Assembly: GCF_033473495.1 (NCBI RefSeq)
Contig: NC_088937.1
Span: forward strand, 2,294,001-2,358,000
Direction of reading: 5' to 3'
Source: Cercospora beticola
Lineage: Eukaryota > Ascomycota > Dothideomycetes > Mycosphaerellales > Mycosphaerellaceae
DNA: 64,000 nt
The notes under the pieces are model-generated. The model did not search any database. It saw nothing but the letters and a program-made list of their open reading frames with translations, and was not told the origin of the DNA. The first letter of the stretch is position 1; the number at the start of each line of letters is the position of its first letter. The position numbers and the translations under genes are program-made. Below, one piece after another: positions 21,234 to 33,040 of this stretch.

Positions 21234-22269
21234 TCACGCCATCTCTGCTGCGCTCTTGAGTTTCTCGCTCCTGCCTTTCACGTACTTGGTCAAGTCTCCG
21301 ACGGGAAGAGCGATCGGGAAATCGACAGACTCCAGGACCATGGAGAACCAGAGGTACCAAGCGATGATGCTTGCGATAAACGAGAAGTATCCGCCGGCGA
21401 TTCGGGTGGTGTTGCTGAGAGCCACGAGACCGTCGGCAGCGTAGAAGTACCTGTCAATTTATCAGCGAGATCGAAAATAGGCGATCGGTCGAAAGAGACG
21501 TACGATGCTGTCAGGCACGGGAAAGTGACCACGAAGCAGAGGAGAATTGCGACGAGGCAGATGTTTGTTCGGATGGCGGCAATGGCGTAAAGAAGACAGA
21601 GGACTGCCATCCACATCAAAAACATGGCGAAGCTGCGGTAGAACGCAGGCGAGTCGTCATTATATCCGTTGATGACATTGAAGAAAGGAGTAAGTGTCGC
21701 GCCTAGGAATTGTTAGCACGAGTCACAATATAATGTTCCAGTAAACTCACCGAACGCTCCCCAGAAGCCGCCGAAAGTGAAGAACACGACTGCCGGGAAT
21801 GTGTTGCCCTGTTCAATCCGTTAGCCTTCCGCATTCCCAACGATTGAGTATGCGCCGATCGTACCAAAATCCATTCACCGATGCCACCAGCATAAAGTAG
21901 CACAGCTCCCAGAAAGAAGTAGGCACCAGTGCCTGCCGAAGCGTTACCCGTGCCACCTCCTGCTCCTCCCCATCCGATGAGATCGATCGCTGCTGGCGTG
22001 TTGGCGAGGGAAACCACCAAGGGCGACGGGAGTGGGATTTCCGAATGTCCAGCGCAGGTTGCCAGCAACAGGAGTTTCCGGGGACAGGTAGAGCTACGTC
22101 TTTTGGTCAGCGTTTCGATTGATGAAAAGTGTCCACTCGCGCTGTTGCTCACCTTCTCGAATTGCGAAGGCGTAGGCTTCAGGTTTTCCAAGTTCTCAAT
22201 GTGTTGTTGATGATGTTTGGCGTGATTGATGTCGTCGTAATTGATCGAAGATGTTGAATCGTGCGCCAT
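21234..22269 (-). pseudogene. GPR1/FUN34/YaaH acetate transporter homolog with a frameshift
   Basis: Five exons with good splice sites: 22269-22153, 22093-21865, 21808-21751, 21702-21504 and 21450-21234 (introns 59, 56, 48 and 53 nt). The family is a six-helix acetate/ammonium-type plasma-membrane transporter (Ady2/AcpA). Exon 2 starts LYLSPETPVAGNLRWTFGNP with the conserved NPxP motif (FGNPTPVALGGF), but at 22008-22013 the frame changes and the rest continues as LANTPAAIDLIGWGGAGG in the next frame. Downstream exons encode GIGEWILGNTFPAVVFFTF, FGATLTPFFNVINGYNDDSP and the helices to KSAAEMA without further damage. Total exon length is 820 nt (not a multiple of 3), so one extra or two missing bases are implied. 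Either a recent null allele or an assembly error. Confidence 0.85.
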
Positions 22270-23530
22270 GGTGAGCAGATGCGATGACAATGCAAGGCTG
22301 TGATAATGGGAAAGGGGTGATCGATGAGATGTTGATTGCTATTGTCGAATCGAAGCCTTGCCTGCTCTACTTGAAGAAGCACGTCTTCGATGACCTTATA
22401 TGTTATGACATTTACGGAGGCTCTTGCCAGGAGCCTCCTGATCATACCGTCTCTAGTTAGCTGGCGATACTCGGTTCCGCTGCACGTGTCTTCTGGCGCG
22501 CGAGCTCGCTGAACATCTCCGCGATCCGCGCCGCCAGTCTGGGGTAATCTGGGGATCTATTGCGGAAATAAAATGTTCTACATGAGGCCAGAATTCTTCA
22601 AGGTTGAATGGCTATAGCGAACGCGTGCCAGTTTGCGGGACACGAATCTAGCGGCGACATTAACAGGCAGTAGCGTGCGTTGGTCGGATCAAGTTACCCA
22701 CAACTTGCGCGAAAGGGATTCGTGTCGAGGTTGTCCTAAGCTTCCGTGCCAGCTGCTCGCTGTGCTCGCGGAACACCAGCTTGACTGGGCAAGAGTCTGG
22801 ACTGGGCCAGATCTCGGGCAAACATTAAGCTCGCATTGTGTGAAGCTGATTGGGTGTATCACACGTGGAGCTGAACTCAATCGGCAACAAGCATATCCAC
22901 GTGCTGAGTGCAGATCCCTTCGTCCGCGCGGACAATTGCAGAAAACCAGAGGGAGGCGCCCAGCGTCGTTGTATACTACCCGCTATGGGTATGGCTCAGT
23001 ATGTAGTGGTGGTAAAGCGGTTGGGGAATCAGATTTGCGCAGCTGCATTTCCAAATACCGGCAATGACTTTGGTCCGTGACCGATCGCTCGGTTTACAGG
23101 AGCCAATGGGCACGTAAAAATGCGCGACTACTCCTGCTCCCGGAGTAGATCGAGTTGGATTCGGAGCGAGTGGTTTTTCGGCCTGGTGCTATGCTCAGAG
23201 CATCGTGGATCGATAAGAGAATCAATGATTCGGGGCGCTGTGCTCCTAGCGACAGATTAATCGTGCTCCAATCTGCAGTATTATCGTCGCCATCCAGCTG
23301 TTTCGTAGAGCTCAGTTGCCGTGGCGTCACTGCGCGAGCCGGCCGTCCAAGCGTAAGCCTGGCAATAGAGCTCTGAGTCCCGCAACCGCAGTGACGCGAA
23401 CTACACCGCCCAGCCTATTGTATCATATTTGGCTCGCCGCTGTTTCAATAAAGTCAAGACCTCTGCATATGACACGGCAGTCTTGACAGGTGCCGAGTTT
23501 TCCATCTGCACATCTTGCTCTGGCGGCTCC
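22270..23530. other. Intergenic 1.26 kb
   Basis: Promoter side of the transporter gene and 3' flank of the Zn2Cys6 gene. Open frames such as 22633-23067 (plus) start at weak positions and have no motif. Nothing supported. Confidence 0.35.
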
Positions 23531-25763
23531 TCATCTCAGATCATGAATCCACGCGCCTTCTATCTCGGTCGGGAAAGCGGCGAAGACGGTATTAGGGTCT
23601 GGAAATGCATCATGGTGTATGCTGTAATCGTGATAGCTGTCGTACACCATGCCACCGTTCGGAACCGGATGCGGATGGTGGGGAATCCACTGGTGTATAG
23701 GTGGAGGCTGTTCCGGCGTACGAGAGTCGTGGCCAGGAACGTAGAGCGCGGGAGTGGGACTCGTTGTAGCCGAGCTTCCATCTCCTGCTTGACTGACCAC
23801 GCGGACCGACTGGTTGATTAGCGCCAGGGCCTGCTTCATGAAGCTGGCTCCAGCTTCGGAGTTGACTTTGAGATTCCATTTGTACTCCTTCAGCTTCCGC
23901 TCGTAAAGTGCCCTCTCGTCATCGCTGAAGCTTGTGAATGACAGTGTCTGACCCAGAGCGTGTATTAACGCGCAACATTTCGCCGATGGGAAGTACCAGA
24001 AAGAGTGCAAATGCTGCGCTTGCAGTCTTTGTACGAAGTCTGTGCCATTACTGAATCTTTCCGTTGCAGCAGCTCGACAGACTTGTGCTATGGTTGGGTC
24101 CGGGCGGGCTGTCTCGTTCAACGTTCGAAGAAGCTTTTTGTGAAGGCAGACCTCAACTGTGAGGTAGGCTAAGCGTAAGTAGCCTACCGACGAAAGTTTC
24201 ATGGATGCCGCGGTGTCCATTTTGAGTGTTTCGGGAAGTGTAACGAACCAGTCCTTGAGACTTATTTGGAGCGGCTTCATCCATTCCAGCAGTACGGCCA
24301 GAGGATCTGCAGCGCCTCCAAGCATTCGCCTTGCACGTGCCGAGGAGATGCTTCGTAGGATCTCTCCGAGAACGACAGAGAGGTGCGCCATGTACGTGAA
24401 GACGAGGCGGCCTCTTTCGACCTCGCCGCTCCCTTCTTGGTCATCTTCGACGTTCTCAGGAAAGTCCATTTCAGACAAGTCTTCGACCTCCCAGTCGTCC
24501 ATGCTGATAAGAGAAGGCCGGCTCTCAAGCAAGGAAGTCCACTTATCCTGGATGAATAATGCCCACCCGATGCGTCTCCTCAGACCTATCTCCCAATCCG
24601 GTAGCTCCCAGTGCGAGCAGTCGAGATGCAGGCCAAGACCATGCGCAATGTTCACAAGCTGTACTGTCAATCGATCGCGGTTGTCGTTTGATGCTCCCAT
24701 GACTGCGGGCCACGACGTCAGCTTGCGTTCCTATGGCCGTCGCTAGCCCTCTCGCTCCTCACATGTACGTCGCAGAGACAAGACGGCACTGTAGTCGGCT
24801 AGATTGTGCGGACTAAAAAGCATGGAGAGGAAGGCACTTACACGCTTTTTGCCACTGCGATAGCAACAAACCAGCTTGTATGGTAGAGAGCTTTGGCCTT
24901 CGCATTGTGTTTTGAAGGGAGCTGAAAGCCAGGGCTTGCAACGCTGCTGTATCGATCATGCGACACCTTGCCAGTTGCTCATCGTAGGCCCAATAGCTGG
25001 AGGCGAGCAAATATACTGCCGCAAGCAGAGGTGGCGAGAATTCGCGATACGATCGCGCATACTTTTCCAAGTAGACGTCCTTGTGGATGATGGGAAAGCT
25101 CGGATGAACGACGCGGAAGAAGAGTTCGACAAGCTTCTTGCCATGGCCGTTGGCGAGGGCTTCGATCTCATCGACGACAGTCCGTTCTTGCTCGTAGCCT
25201 TCCGTTTGTTCATCTGGAATGATGCGGAAGGCGTGAGACGGGTGGACGAAGCGGATGTAGTCTTGCTTCTGCTTTCCATCGCTCGTAGTTGCCGTTGAGT
25301 CGACCGCATGGCTGCTATACACGTCCGGCACGGCGTTCAGACCGACGTACTCGCTGTGGTGGCGATTCTGCAAGCCCAAGGTGCGCGTCAAGAGGCTTCC
25401 CGGCAGCGTGTCGTACTCCTCGACACCCGTGCCCGGCTTGAGATGCAAGGTCCGCTTTCGCTTCAATGGCACCTGCGAGGCGGTGGAGACGGTGCTGGCG
25501 GTGGCGCTCAAAGCCTGAGCCTGAGCCTGCGTGTTGCGCTTGCGTGGCTGGGGTGCTTCGATGTAGGTGCAGGCCTGGCCGTGGAATCTGCAGAGGACGC
25601 AGATGGAGCTGCCGTCCTCGGTCACGCACTTGGACTTCCTGCGACGACACGCATCGCACGGTCGACTGCGCTTCGCCGCCAATGCGTCGTGTTGGGCGGG
25701 CCGGGCGTGCTTCGAAGGACCGGCCGCGACATCCCTGGGCTTGGAGTACTGCGAGCCGTCCAT
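23531..25763 (-). CDS. Zn(II)2Cys6 transcription factor
   Basis: Two exons, 25763-24842 and 24702-23531, with a 139-nt intron (GTAAGT...AAGCTGACG...CCGCAG). Product 697 residues. The N-terminal binuclear zinc cluster has cysteines at 36, 39, 46, 55, 58 and 65 (Cx2Cx6Cx8Cx2Cx6C; RPCDACRRRKSKC...CVLCRFHGQAC) followed by a basic linker QPRKRN. The fungal-specific regulatory domain begins near LVELFFRVVHPSFPIIHKDV and continues across the intron into HGLGLHLDCSHWELPDWEIG and GLRRRIGWALFIQDKW. It should be a nuclear DNA-binding regulator. The domain style resembles nutrient-utilisation regulators of the Dal81/TamA kind, but I do not assign it. The intron is longer than its neighbours, and the first-exon/second-exon join (SQWQKA/FMGASNDNR) is inferred. 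It is divergent from the AAA ATPase gene. Confidence 0.85.
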
Positions 25764-27326
25764 GATGGCCTAATCGTCGGCGCACCGCAGCATCGGCGGC
25801 CGGCGCAGGAGTGGCAGTGGTCAGGCAGCTCGCCGGCCGGGGGAGCGCATCGAGGCCGTTCAGGCGCGAGGAGGCACGCGCGCGGCGTGACAGGCAGGTG
25901 ATGATGGCTCTCTACTGCACGACGATGATGCTGTCCCACCACTGCCCTCTCCCAAACTCTGCATGCGCGTCGATCCGGGCTCCGTGAGATAAGGACGATG
26001 CTTTCTTTGGCCATCTAGCACAAAGTCGTGGCCGCTAACTATCCCTTTGCGCTGTTGTACAAACGAAGCAGTCATCACTCTGCTGTTCCCCTCGGACCCA
26101 GCTGCGTTCGCAGACATGATATGCAGTTGGCCATCCCCGCTCTGCGTCAGCTGGCAGAACATCGGAATGCGTCGTCGTCTTTCTTATTTCCATGTCCACT
26201 GCCCAGCCCAGCGCCCACGACTTTTCGGCCTCTCGCCATGTCACTCGAGCAACTACCGGAGCTATGCCTATCCCAGCCTGACCCAATTTTGCACTTTTCG
26301 TTGCGATCGTTCTTCTATATTGCTCTGCAGTCTGCCTGCCATGGCGACCGCCAACCTTCAAGCTGCCGAGCGAGACACGACGTTCTCCCATCGACTGTGC
26401 TGCGCTGCCTGGCGCCACTGGTCTGTCACCGGTGTCTGCATCGCGCTAGAGCAGTGCTCCTAGCTCGTCCAGACCAGTGATCCTTCGCAGGCAAAACCCC
26501 CATCTCCAGTAGAGTCAGTCGTTCTAGGGCCAACGGCTGAGGATGCATCTGACAGTGACACATTTGTCCCCAGACCCCGGCGGCGGCCTTGTGGCCCGGG
26601 GATGGGGACCATGCTCAGCCTCACGAACGACTGCTCCACGGCCACTGGCTCGCTGCATGCCACCTTCGATCGGCCTGCCCGCTCACGTTGGCGTAGCTTC
26701 ATGCGGGCATCGCAGCACCTCGGACAAGCCTAGTTGAGGCTGACGGCGAGTTCGGCAACGATGCGCGCCGCGACTGCTGCAACACGACAACGGATGGAAA
26801 AGAGGACGAACGCACTCGCGATCAGCTGCAAGACGGGAGCGCGACCTGCATGCGGGTGGCGTCTGTGATCCACAGGCATGGGTCCGTGAGACATGGAGAA
26901 CAGCGCGCTACTGCCTGCCAGCCGCCTATCCCCGGCGGTATCCCAGCTCTGAGGGCGCGTGGAAGGCGGTCTCTCGCGTCAACAGCCTCACTTTGGCCGA
27001 GTGATCTCGATACCATCACCGCCGCAGCTGGACCCGCGCGTCGCTGTCGTCGACTGAGCGCTGGATGGCCGCCCAGTGAGCCCGCTGCCTGCCTGCCTGC
27101 CTGGCGCCACGCCACTGTACGGTACTTATAAGACAATGCCGGCAGGTGCTGATGGCACACCGACCGCTTCCTCTATCCACTCTGCCACCACCACGTCCTC
27201 GTTGCAGCGCCGCCCACAGTGCCCAGCAGAAGAAGCTCCTCTTCCCGCCCGCTCTCCCTCCCGTCTTCACCGCTCCGCAAACTATTGCTACCCGCCTCGC
27301 ATGTTCGAGACAGTTCACTTGCATTC
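25764..27326. promoter_or_regulatory. Large divergent intergenic region, TF / AAA ATPase
   Basis: 1.56 kb between two start codons. Several open frames cross it, but all look like non-coding GC-rich frames. Contains a (CTGC) short tandem repeat near 27085. Long promoters are common for regulators; no specific operator recognised. Confidence 0.4.
27085..27103. repeat. (CTGC) tetranucleotide microsatellite
   Basis: About four and a half consecutive CTGC units on the plus strand, upstream of the AAA ATPase start. Confidence 0.85.
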
Positions 27327-30313
27327 ATGAGCAATCAGCTAGCTACTGACACGTCATTTCATCCGCCCACCTCCACTCCTTCTGTACGCGAATCCCCGCT
27401 GGACACGCCCGCCTCAACGCCTTCTGACTCGCCCCAGCGAACCACTGCACCGCCGATCACCGCCCTGCGGACTGCTGTCAGTGGCGGCACCATGGACGAT
27501 GTGTCAAAGGATGACGCCGCCGCCGCCTCGGAGCGCCAGGAAACCGATGAGCCCGCCAACAAGCAGGTCGCCGACGATCAGGTGAAGGCAGCTGCTGCGA
27601 AGAAGAAGGCCAAGTGCGTTAAGCCGAAGCACAAGAAACGATCCAAGCCGAAGAGAAAGAAGTCCTCCCAGAAGAAGTCCTCTCGCGACGATTCTAGCTC
27701 CGATAGCGACTCCGACGACGAATCGGCCTCGGACGACAGCTCCGACAGCTCATCAGAAGAGGAGCAGCGGAAGAAGAAGTCGGCCAAATCGAAAACGAAG
27801 AAGGCGAGCAAGAAGCGGCGGAAGAGTAAGACTAAGAAGCAGGAGTCGGAAAGTGACAGCGAGGATTCCGAGAGTGAGGTATGTGTGGCGGTACGTGGTC
27901 ACCAACTATTTGATACTGACTACTGCAGGAGAGCTCTTCCTCCTCCGAGGACGATTCTGCACGCCGGCGCAAGAAAACGAAGAAAGCAAAGAAGGCCGCG
28001 GACACCGAGACTGAAGAGGCTGGAAGCGATGGCGAGGACGACATGGCCGCCCTACAACTTCAGCTGCAAGAGCTCAGTGCGAAGATTGACGAAATGAAGA
28101 CCAACCCGAAGAAGAGCGCGCTTAAGAAGCGACGTGCGAGTATCAAGTCAACGTCAAGTACGAAGCGTAAGAGCAAGAAAGCAGATGGCTTGGACTACAA
28201 ACGTGTTGATCAGCTTTGGGACAGCACCATACACAACTACAAGCTGAAGGAGAGCGCGGAAGAAGAGGAGGGCGAATTTACAGAGTACGCTTTCCTGGTG
28301 CGGAGACGATTCGATTGGGAGAACAAATACCAGAGCACCGTCATCGATATCAAATCGAAAGCCCTGCGAGCTGTTCTGGCAGTTGTCATGAAAGATTGCA
28401 AGAGTGTGAGTCTCGAGGCCGAGGAGCCCACAATCGACCCGAACCTGCTCTTCTTGTACCTCGAAGACCTGCGAACGTACTACAAAAAGACGTTGAAGAG
28501 CAAGATCAAGGCTGAGCGCAAGAAGAAGGTGGTCAAGAAGCTGGAACAGCAGAAGGCTGTGTGTAGAACACTCGTCCAATTTATCGACGATGATTACGCC
28601 GAAACCAAGAAGACGTTGTATCCACTATTGGCTGCCGGCAACATCACTTTCGACCTACTCTGGGCGCTGTTCACACCCAATGACATCGCTATCACCTCTT
28701 GCTATGGCGCATGGGAGCACCCTCGCTGTTTCAAGGCCGACTGGGCAATGAAGTACGCCACAATTGCCAAGGGGGAATGGTATTGCATCGAAGGGAAGTA
28801 CATGGAGTACGATGGCAAGAGCTTCGGTTTTGGTGACTTTGAGGTCGACATCGAATCTTTCAAGGGGCCACGCAAGATCACCAGTCTGGCTGCATATCCG
28901 CTGAAGTATCACCGCGATCCCGAGGGTATCAGAAAGCAAATCATCGCCCGCGGCGAGAAGTTTGTCAACATGGAGGGAATGCAGTACCGGTCTCACAAAG
29001 GTCTCGCATTCATGAAGAAGAAGAAGGCGATACTCAAGATCAACATCTCAGGCAGAATTATTGTGGACCCGGCCACCTTCCGCCGAGTGAACGCGAACTA
29101 CCCAATCTCCATCATCAAGCCCAAGGAATCGGACGACCTTTTCAGCGACTCCGAGGATGACGACTGCTCGTGTTGCAGCGACCCAGGCGACGACGATGCA
29201 CCCGGTGCGGATGACAAGCTGGAGGACGATGAGTTCGGCGGCGGTAACAGTCAAAAGTCCAAATTCAAGTACAAGTGGGTGGAAGATGCCCAGGGCGAAC
29301 CTCATTATGTCGCTGTGGAAGTTGACGAAGATGGCGAGCCTATTCGATCCCAGCAGATCGAGACCTTGGATAAGCGCACTTACACTGAAGAGCAACTGCT
29401 GTTGACTTCACCCGTAGTGCTTGGGTTCGCCTTCTCGGAGAAGCTGTGGCTCGAATTCTCGCTTTCTGGTGTTGAAGACATTGTCTGGAACGATGATGCC
29501 TACGACTCCTTGGTCCTGCCCAACGACAAGAAGAGCACTGTCCGTGCGTTGGTTGAGAGCCACAAGTTCCACCCTGCCCAGGCCATTGACGACGTAATCC
29601 AAGGCAAGGGCAAAGGTCTGGTGTTCGTCTTGCATGGCCCACCAGGAACTGGAAAGACCTTGACAGCTGAATCCGTTAGCGAGGCATTGCGATCACCGTT
29701 GTACATCGTCTCAGCCGGAGAACTTGGCACTGATCCCGCCCGACTTGAGCAGGAGCTGCAGAAGATTTTGGACATTGCCCACTCTTGGGGCGCTCTGCTA
29801 CTGCTTGATGAGGCCGATGTATTTTTGGAGAAACGAGAGGTGCACGACATACACCGCAACGCACTGGTCTCGATCTTCTTGCGCTTGCTTGAATACTTCC
29901 AAGGCATTCTCTTCCTCACGACCAACAGAGTGGAGACTTTCGACGATGCTTTCCAGTCACGCATTCATGTTGCTCTGCGATATGATGAGCTGACGCCAAA
30001 GGCTCGCAAGGAAATTTGGAAGAATTTCATTGAACGTGTTCGCAAGCAAGGTGAACTGAACGAGCAGAACGACACCAAGGATGTCGTTGGGGTCGACAAT
30101 TTCAGCGAAGAGGACTTCGTTGCTCTCTCCAGACATCGACTCAACGGTCGGCAGATCAAAAACATGGCTCGTACAGCACAGGCATTGGCTATTAACGAAG
30201 GACAGAAATTGACCATGGGCCACATCAAGCGGGTATTGGACGTGGCGGAGACTTTCGACCGCGATCTCAAGGGGGGTTCAGGTTACCTTGATGCGATGCG
30301 GTCCTACACATAA
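27327..30313 (+). CDS. AAA+ ATPase with charged N-terminal region
   Basis: Two exons, 27327-27878 and 27929-30313, with a 50-nt intron (GTATGT...TACTGACTACTGCAG). Product 978 residues; ATG 27327 is the first in-frame ATG. Residues about 85-240 are alternating Lys/Arg and Asp/Ser/Glu tracts (KPKRKKSSQKKSS, DSDSDDESASDDSSDSSSEE). A short predicted coiled segment follows (LQLQLQELSAKIDEMK). The middle region (about 270-640) resembles the uncharacterised N-domain of a large fungal AAA family, with an acidic, cysteine-bearing insert (EDDDCSCCSDPGDDDAP). The AAA module has Walker A GPPGTGKT at about 754, Walker B LLLLDEADVFLEKR at about 810, and TTNRVETFDDAFQSRIHVAL (sensor 1 to arginine finger). 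No signal or membrane segment. Cytosolic or nuclear remodeller, substrate unknown. Confidence 0.88.
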
Positions 30314-30679
30314 GAGCTAAGGACAAGGCTTGATCGCAATTTGGCGTTGTATCGCATGTGGGAGACGGCGTTCGTTTTGGACATCGTCCACAGTTGGGAA
30401 GGCGCTGTGGCATTCGGGCTAAAGTAGTTGCATCTCCGCTCTTTGCTTTTGATGACGGTTTCGGCATCTTGTAGCAACAGGCTGATACGAACATTCGAGT
30501 ACGGCAGCAGAAGGTAACAGACGAACGCGAAACGGCCGATTTTGACGTACATAGTTTCTTGGTCACACGGCTAACAATCATTGTACATTGCTCTCGAGAA
30601 ACAATACTCTGCTTCGCTCCCATGTGCTGTGTCAGATTGCTACGACATTTTCGTAGGCGCAATGCTTCAATGAAACCTC
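30314..30679. other. Intergenic between convergent genes
   Basis: 3' flanks of the AAA ATPase and the galactose oxidase genes. No gene supported. Confidence 0.4.
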
Positions 30680-32837
30680 TCAAACCCCGATCTTGATAGT
30701 TTTTGCCACACTAGGAACCCCATTGCTGTTCAGTGCAAAGAGGAACCAATTCCCTGGAATCAAAACTCCAGAATCATTTGGAAGTCGGAAAGTCCAGGTC
30801 GAAGAGCTTCTCGATCCTGTAATGGGGATCCTGCGCTGATCCGTGTTCACGGAGTGTGTAGCTGAACCCAAGCGCACCAAGGAGAAAGTGTAAGTGGCAG
30901 TATTACTCATCTGCACCCTGAAACTACCGCCTACGCGAACAGAAGTCGTAGAAACGGAATTAATAACGGGACGTGCGGCGGCAGAACCATCGGAGTTGAA
31001 AAGATAAGGTGGACTGAAAATTTGTCCGTCTGGATGGTCGTTCTCTTTACCGCAGTTCCCACCTTGCCAGCAGAGTCCGCCTCCGCCAGACCAGACTCGG
31101 GCATCGGCGAGAAGAATCGAAGCAGAGTGGTAATTTCTTGGAGCGGCCTCGGGGGCCATGACGGTCCAGCGTTTTGTAGAGGGATTAAAGAGTTCGGCTT
31201 TCATTACTCCTGGGGCGTCTTTGAAATTTGCGCCGAATTTCATTCCGCCTGTGACGAGGACTTTACCGTCGGGGAGGACGACGCTGTTGTGGTAGATGCG
31301 AGGCCAGGACATGTCTGCGACACGTTCGTTGGTTGCGGATTGGAAGGCGTTGTTGATGGTGGTGATGTGTGTCGCGCGAGTGGATTCTGCGCCGTCGTAG
31401 TTTCTGCTGCCGCCGCAGGAGAGGATTTTGCCGTTGTCGTACATTACGCTTGTGCCGCACATTTGGTGGTCGGTGTTGGGGCGGGAGCCGGCTTGTTGGA
31501 CTGAGCCGCTGTTGGAGGTTCCGTACCTATTCAGTGTTAGTTTTGTCTAGTGGTCCGATGTCTGCTCATTGGAAGGAGAATGTTACTCACCAATTCTGTC
31601 TGATGCTGGGTCCAGCTTGGAAGACACTGCCATTCTTCCAGCCATACAACCACGCATGGTTGTCGCTGCGATATTGGCCGCCAGGGTCGGCTGTGAGCAT
31701 GGGCACAACATCTGCATTATCGAGCCAAGTCCAAGTATTGGCCTTTGGATCGTAGACTTCGCCATTCTTGCCGCCTTCTCCGCCAGACCAGGAACCGCCG
31801 ATAGTGAAGACACGACCATCCGAGAGCGTAGTCGAGCTCTGATATCCTCGGGCCTGGTCCATGTTGGGTCCTCGTGTAAATGCGCCTGTTTCTGGGCTCC
31901 AGATACTGGTGACCTCGGCATTCGAGCCTCCCGTGATCATGACACGCCCATCGGCGAGTGCACTAATTCCAGGACAGAACATGTCGTGCTGCGTATTGGC
32001 AACTTCTCTCTGTGAGACTGCGCCTGTCTTGTAATTGAAATCGGCGAATTGTGTAAATCCGCCAGAACCTCCAAAAGTATCAAGGCCATTAGAGGAGAAA
32101 AATAGCAGTCGAGACGATTCTGGGTACTCTGGTACTGCATAGGTAGCGACTGGGATCAATGGGAGTCGGATCAAGTCAGTCCAGCGACCTTGAGTTGCGG
32201 GATTGTAATTCGTTACAACGTGGATAACATCGTATTGTCTGTTCAGGTTCCAGACTTGCGTGGCCTCATCTACTGTGTCTTTGAGGTGGCAAAACTGGTT
32301 GACCTTGTCGTAAACGGCTTTAGTGCACCCGGCTGTGTTTCCGCAGCGTTGAGCGCACGCGGTTTGAGAAGTGACACCATTGATTCCCTGCGCGGTCGCG
32401 CCCCGGTAATCTGTGTCTGGACAGACTTGGTATCGTGTACCACCTGACGAAGTGTAGCTGCCGGTGGTGAAAGGGCAATTGGCGATGACAGTTCCCTCCT
32501 TCAAATCGTTGTTGAGACGTATGACGTCGAAGCGTCCATCGGTGACCCAATTCGCATTTGGGATGTTGTTCGCCTTAATATGGCACACTCTGCCCTGGGA
32601 GTCCCAGACCGCGCGGGTGCATCTCCCGTCAGCATTGCATCTCGCTGCACAGTCTTGAGCGGAGCCGACATTGTTGTGCATTGCAACACTGTTGCCCTGT
32701 AGATCCGTATCCGGACATATCGCCCATTTAGCTCCGGTGGCACCAGTGTAGGATGTCTCTGCAGTGGGACATCTGTCTAAAGCCAATGCCAGGCCCAGAT
32801 TGAACAGGATCGCGGAGAGCTTGACAGTGGCCGGCAT
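30680..32837 (-). CDS. Secreted galactose oxidase-like copper radical oxidase with two PAN/apple modules
   Basis: Two exons, 32837-31591 and 31526-30680, with a 64-nt intron (GTGAGT...ACTAACACTGAATAG). Product 697 residues. Signal peptide about 1-20 (MPATVKLSAILFNLGLALAL). Two similar cysteine-rich modules lie at about 24-110 and 121-205 (CPDTDLQGNS..., CPDTDYRGA..., each ending C-H-(I/L)-K). The seven-bladed Kelch-type catalytic domain follows. It keeps the residues of galactose oxidase: Cys288 (FCPG) and Tyr332 (ARGYQSS) for the thioether cofactor, stacking Trp350 (GGSWSGG), copper ligands Tyr548 and His549 (RNYHS) and His640 (THSVNTDQRR). It should oxidise primary alcohols such as galactose C6 to aldehyde and produce H2O2 extracellularly. 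The classic enzyme has a galactose-binding-like (discoidin) N-domain instead. PAN/apple identity is inferred from cysteine spacing. Confidence 0.9.
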
Positions 32838-33040
32838 GGCGCCTGTGTGCTTGTTGGGTCAATGGACCCTACAATCCTAGTAAGTGTGTTACAATCTTAG
32901 TAAGTGTGTTCGCGCGATAGAATAGAATATTACGAAAGCCCAAATAGGAAAGAGAAGAGAAAGAAGAGGATCATCAACGTCGTCGGCACTTCCAGATCAG
33001 AGTCCAGGGGCTTGTGCTGCGTATATATATCTTCTCAGCG
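32838..33040. promoter_or_regulatory. Promoter of galactose oxidase gene, TATA and tandem repeat
   Basis: Upstream of the minus-strand gene. A tandem 20-bp unit (ACAATCYTAGTAAGTGTGTT) occupies 32871-32890 and 32891-32910 with one mismatch. An alternating TA element (GTATATATAT) lies at 33021-33030, about 185 bp upstream of the ATG and plausible as a TATA box. Function of the repeat is unknown. Confidence 0.5.
32871..32910. repeat. Tandem 20-bp direct repeat
   Basis: Two adjacent near-identical copies (one C/T difference) about 35-73 bp upstream of the galactose oxidase start codon. Confidence 0.9.

Noticed and set aside
25308..25901. Plus-strand frame overlapping the Zn2Cys6 gene start
   Set aside because: Shadow of the transcription-factor exon: GC-rich antisense reading with no motif, while the minus-strand cysteine cluster is unambiguous.
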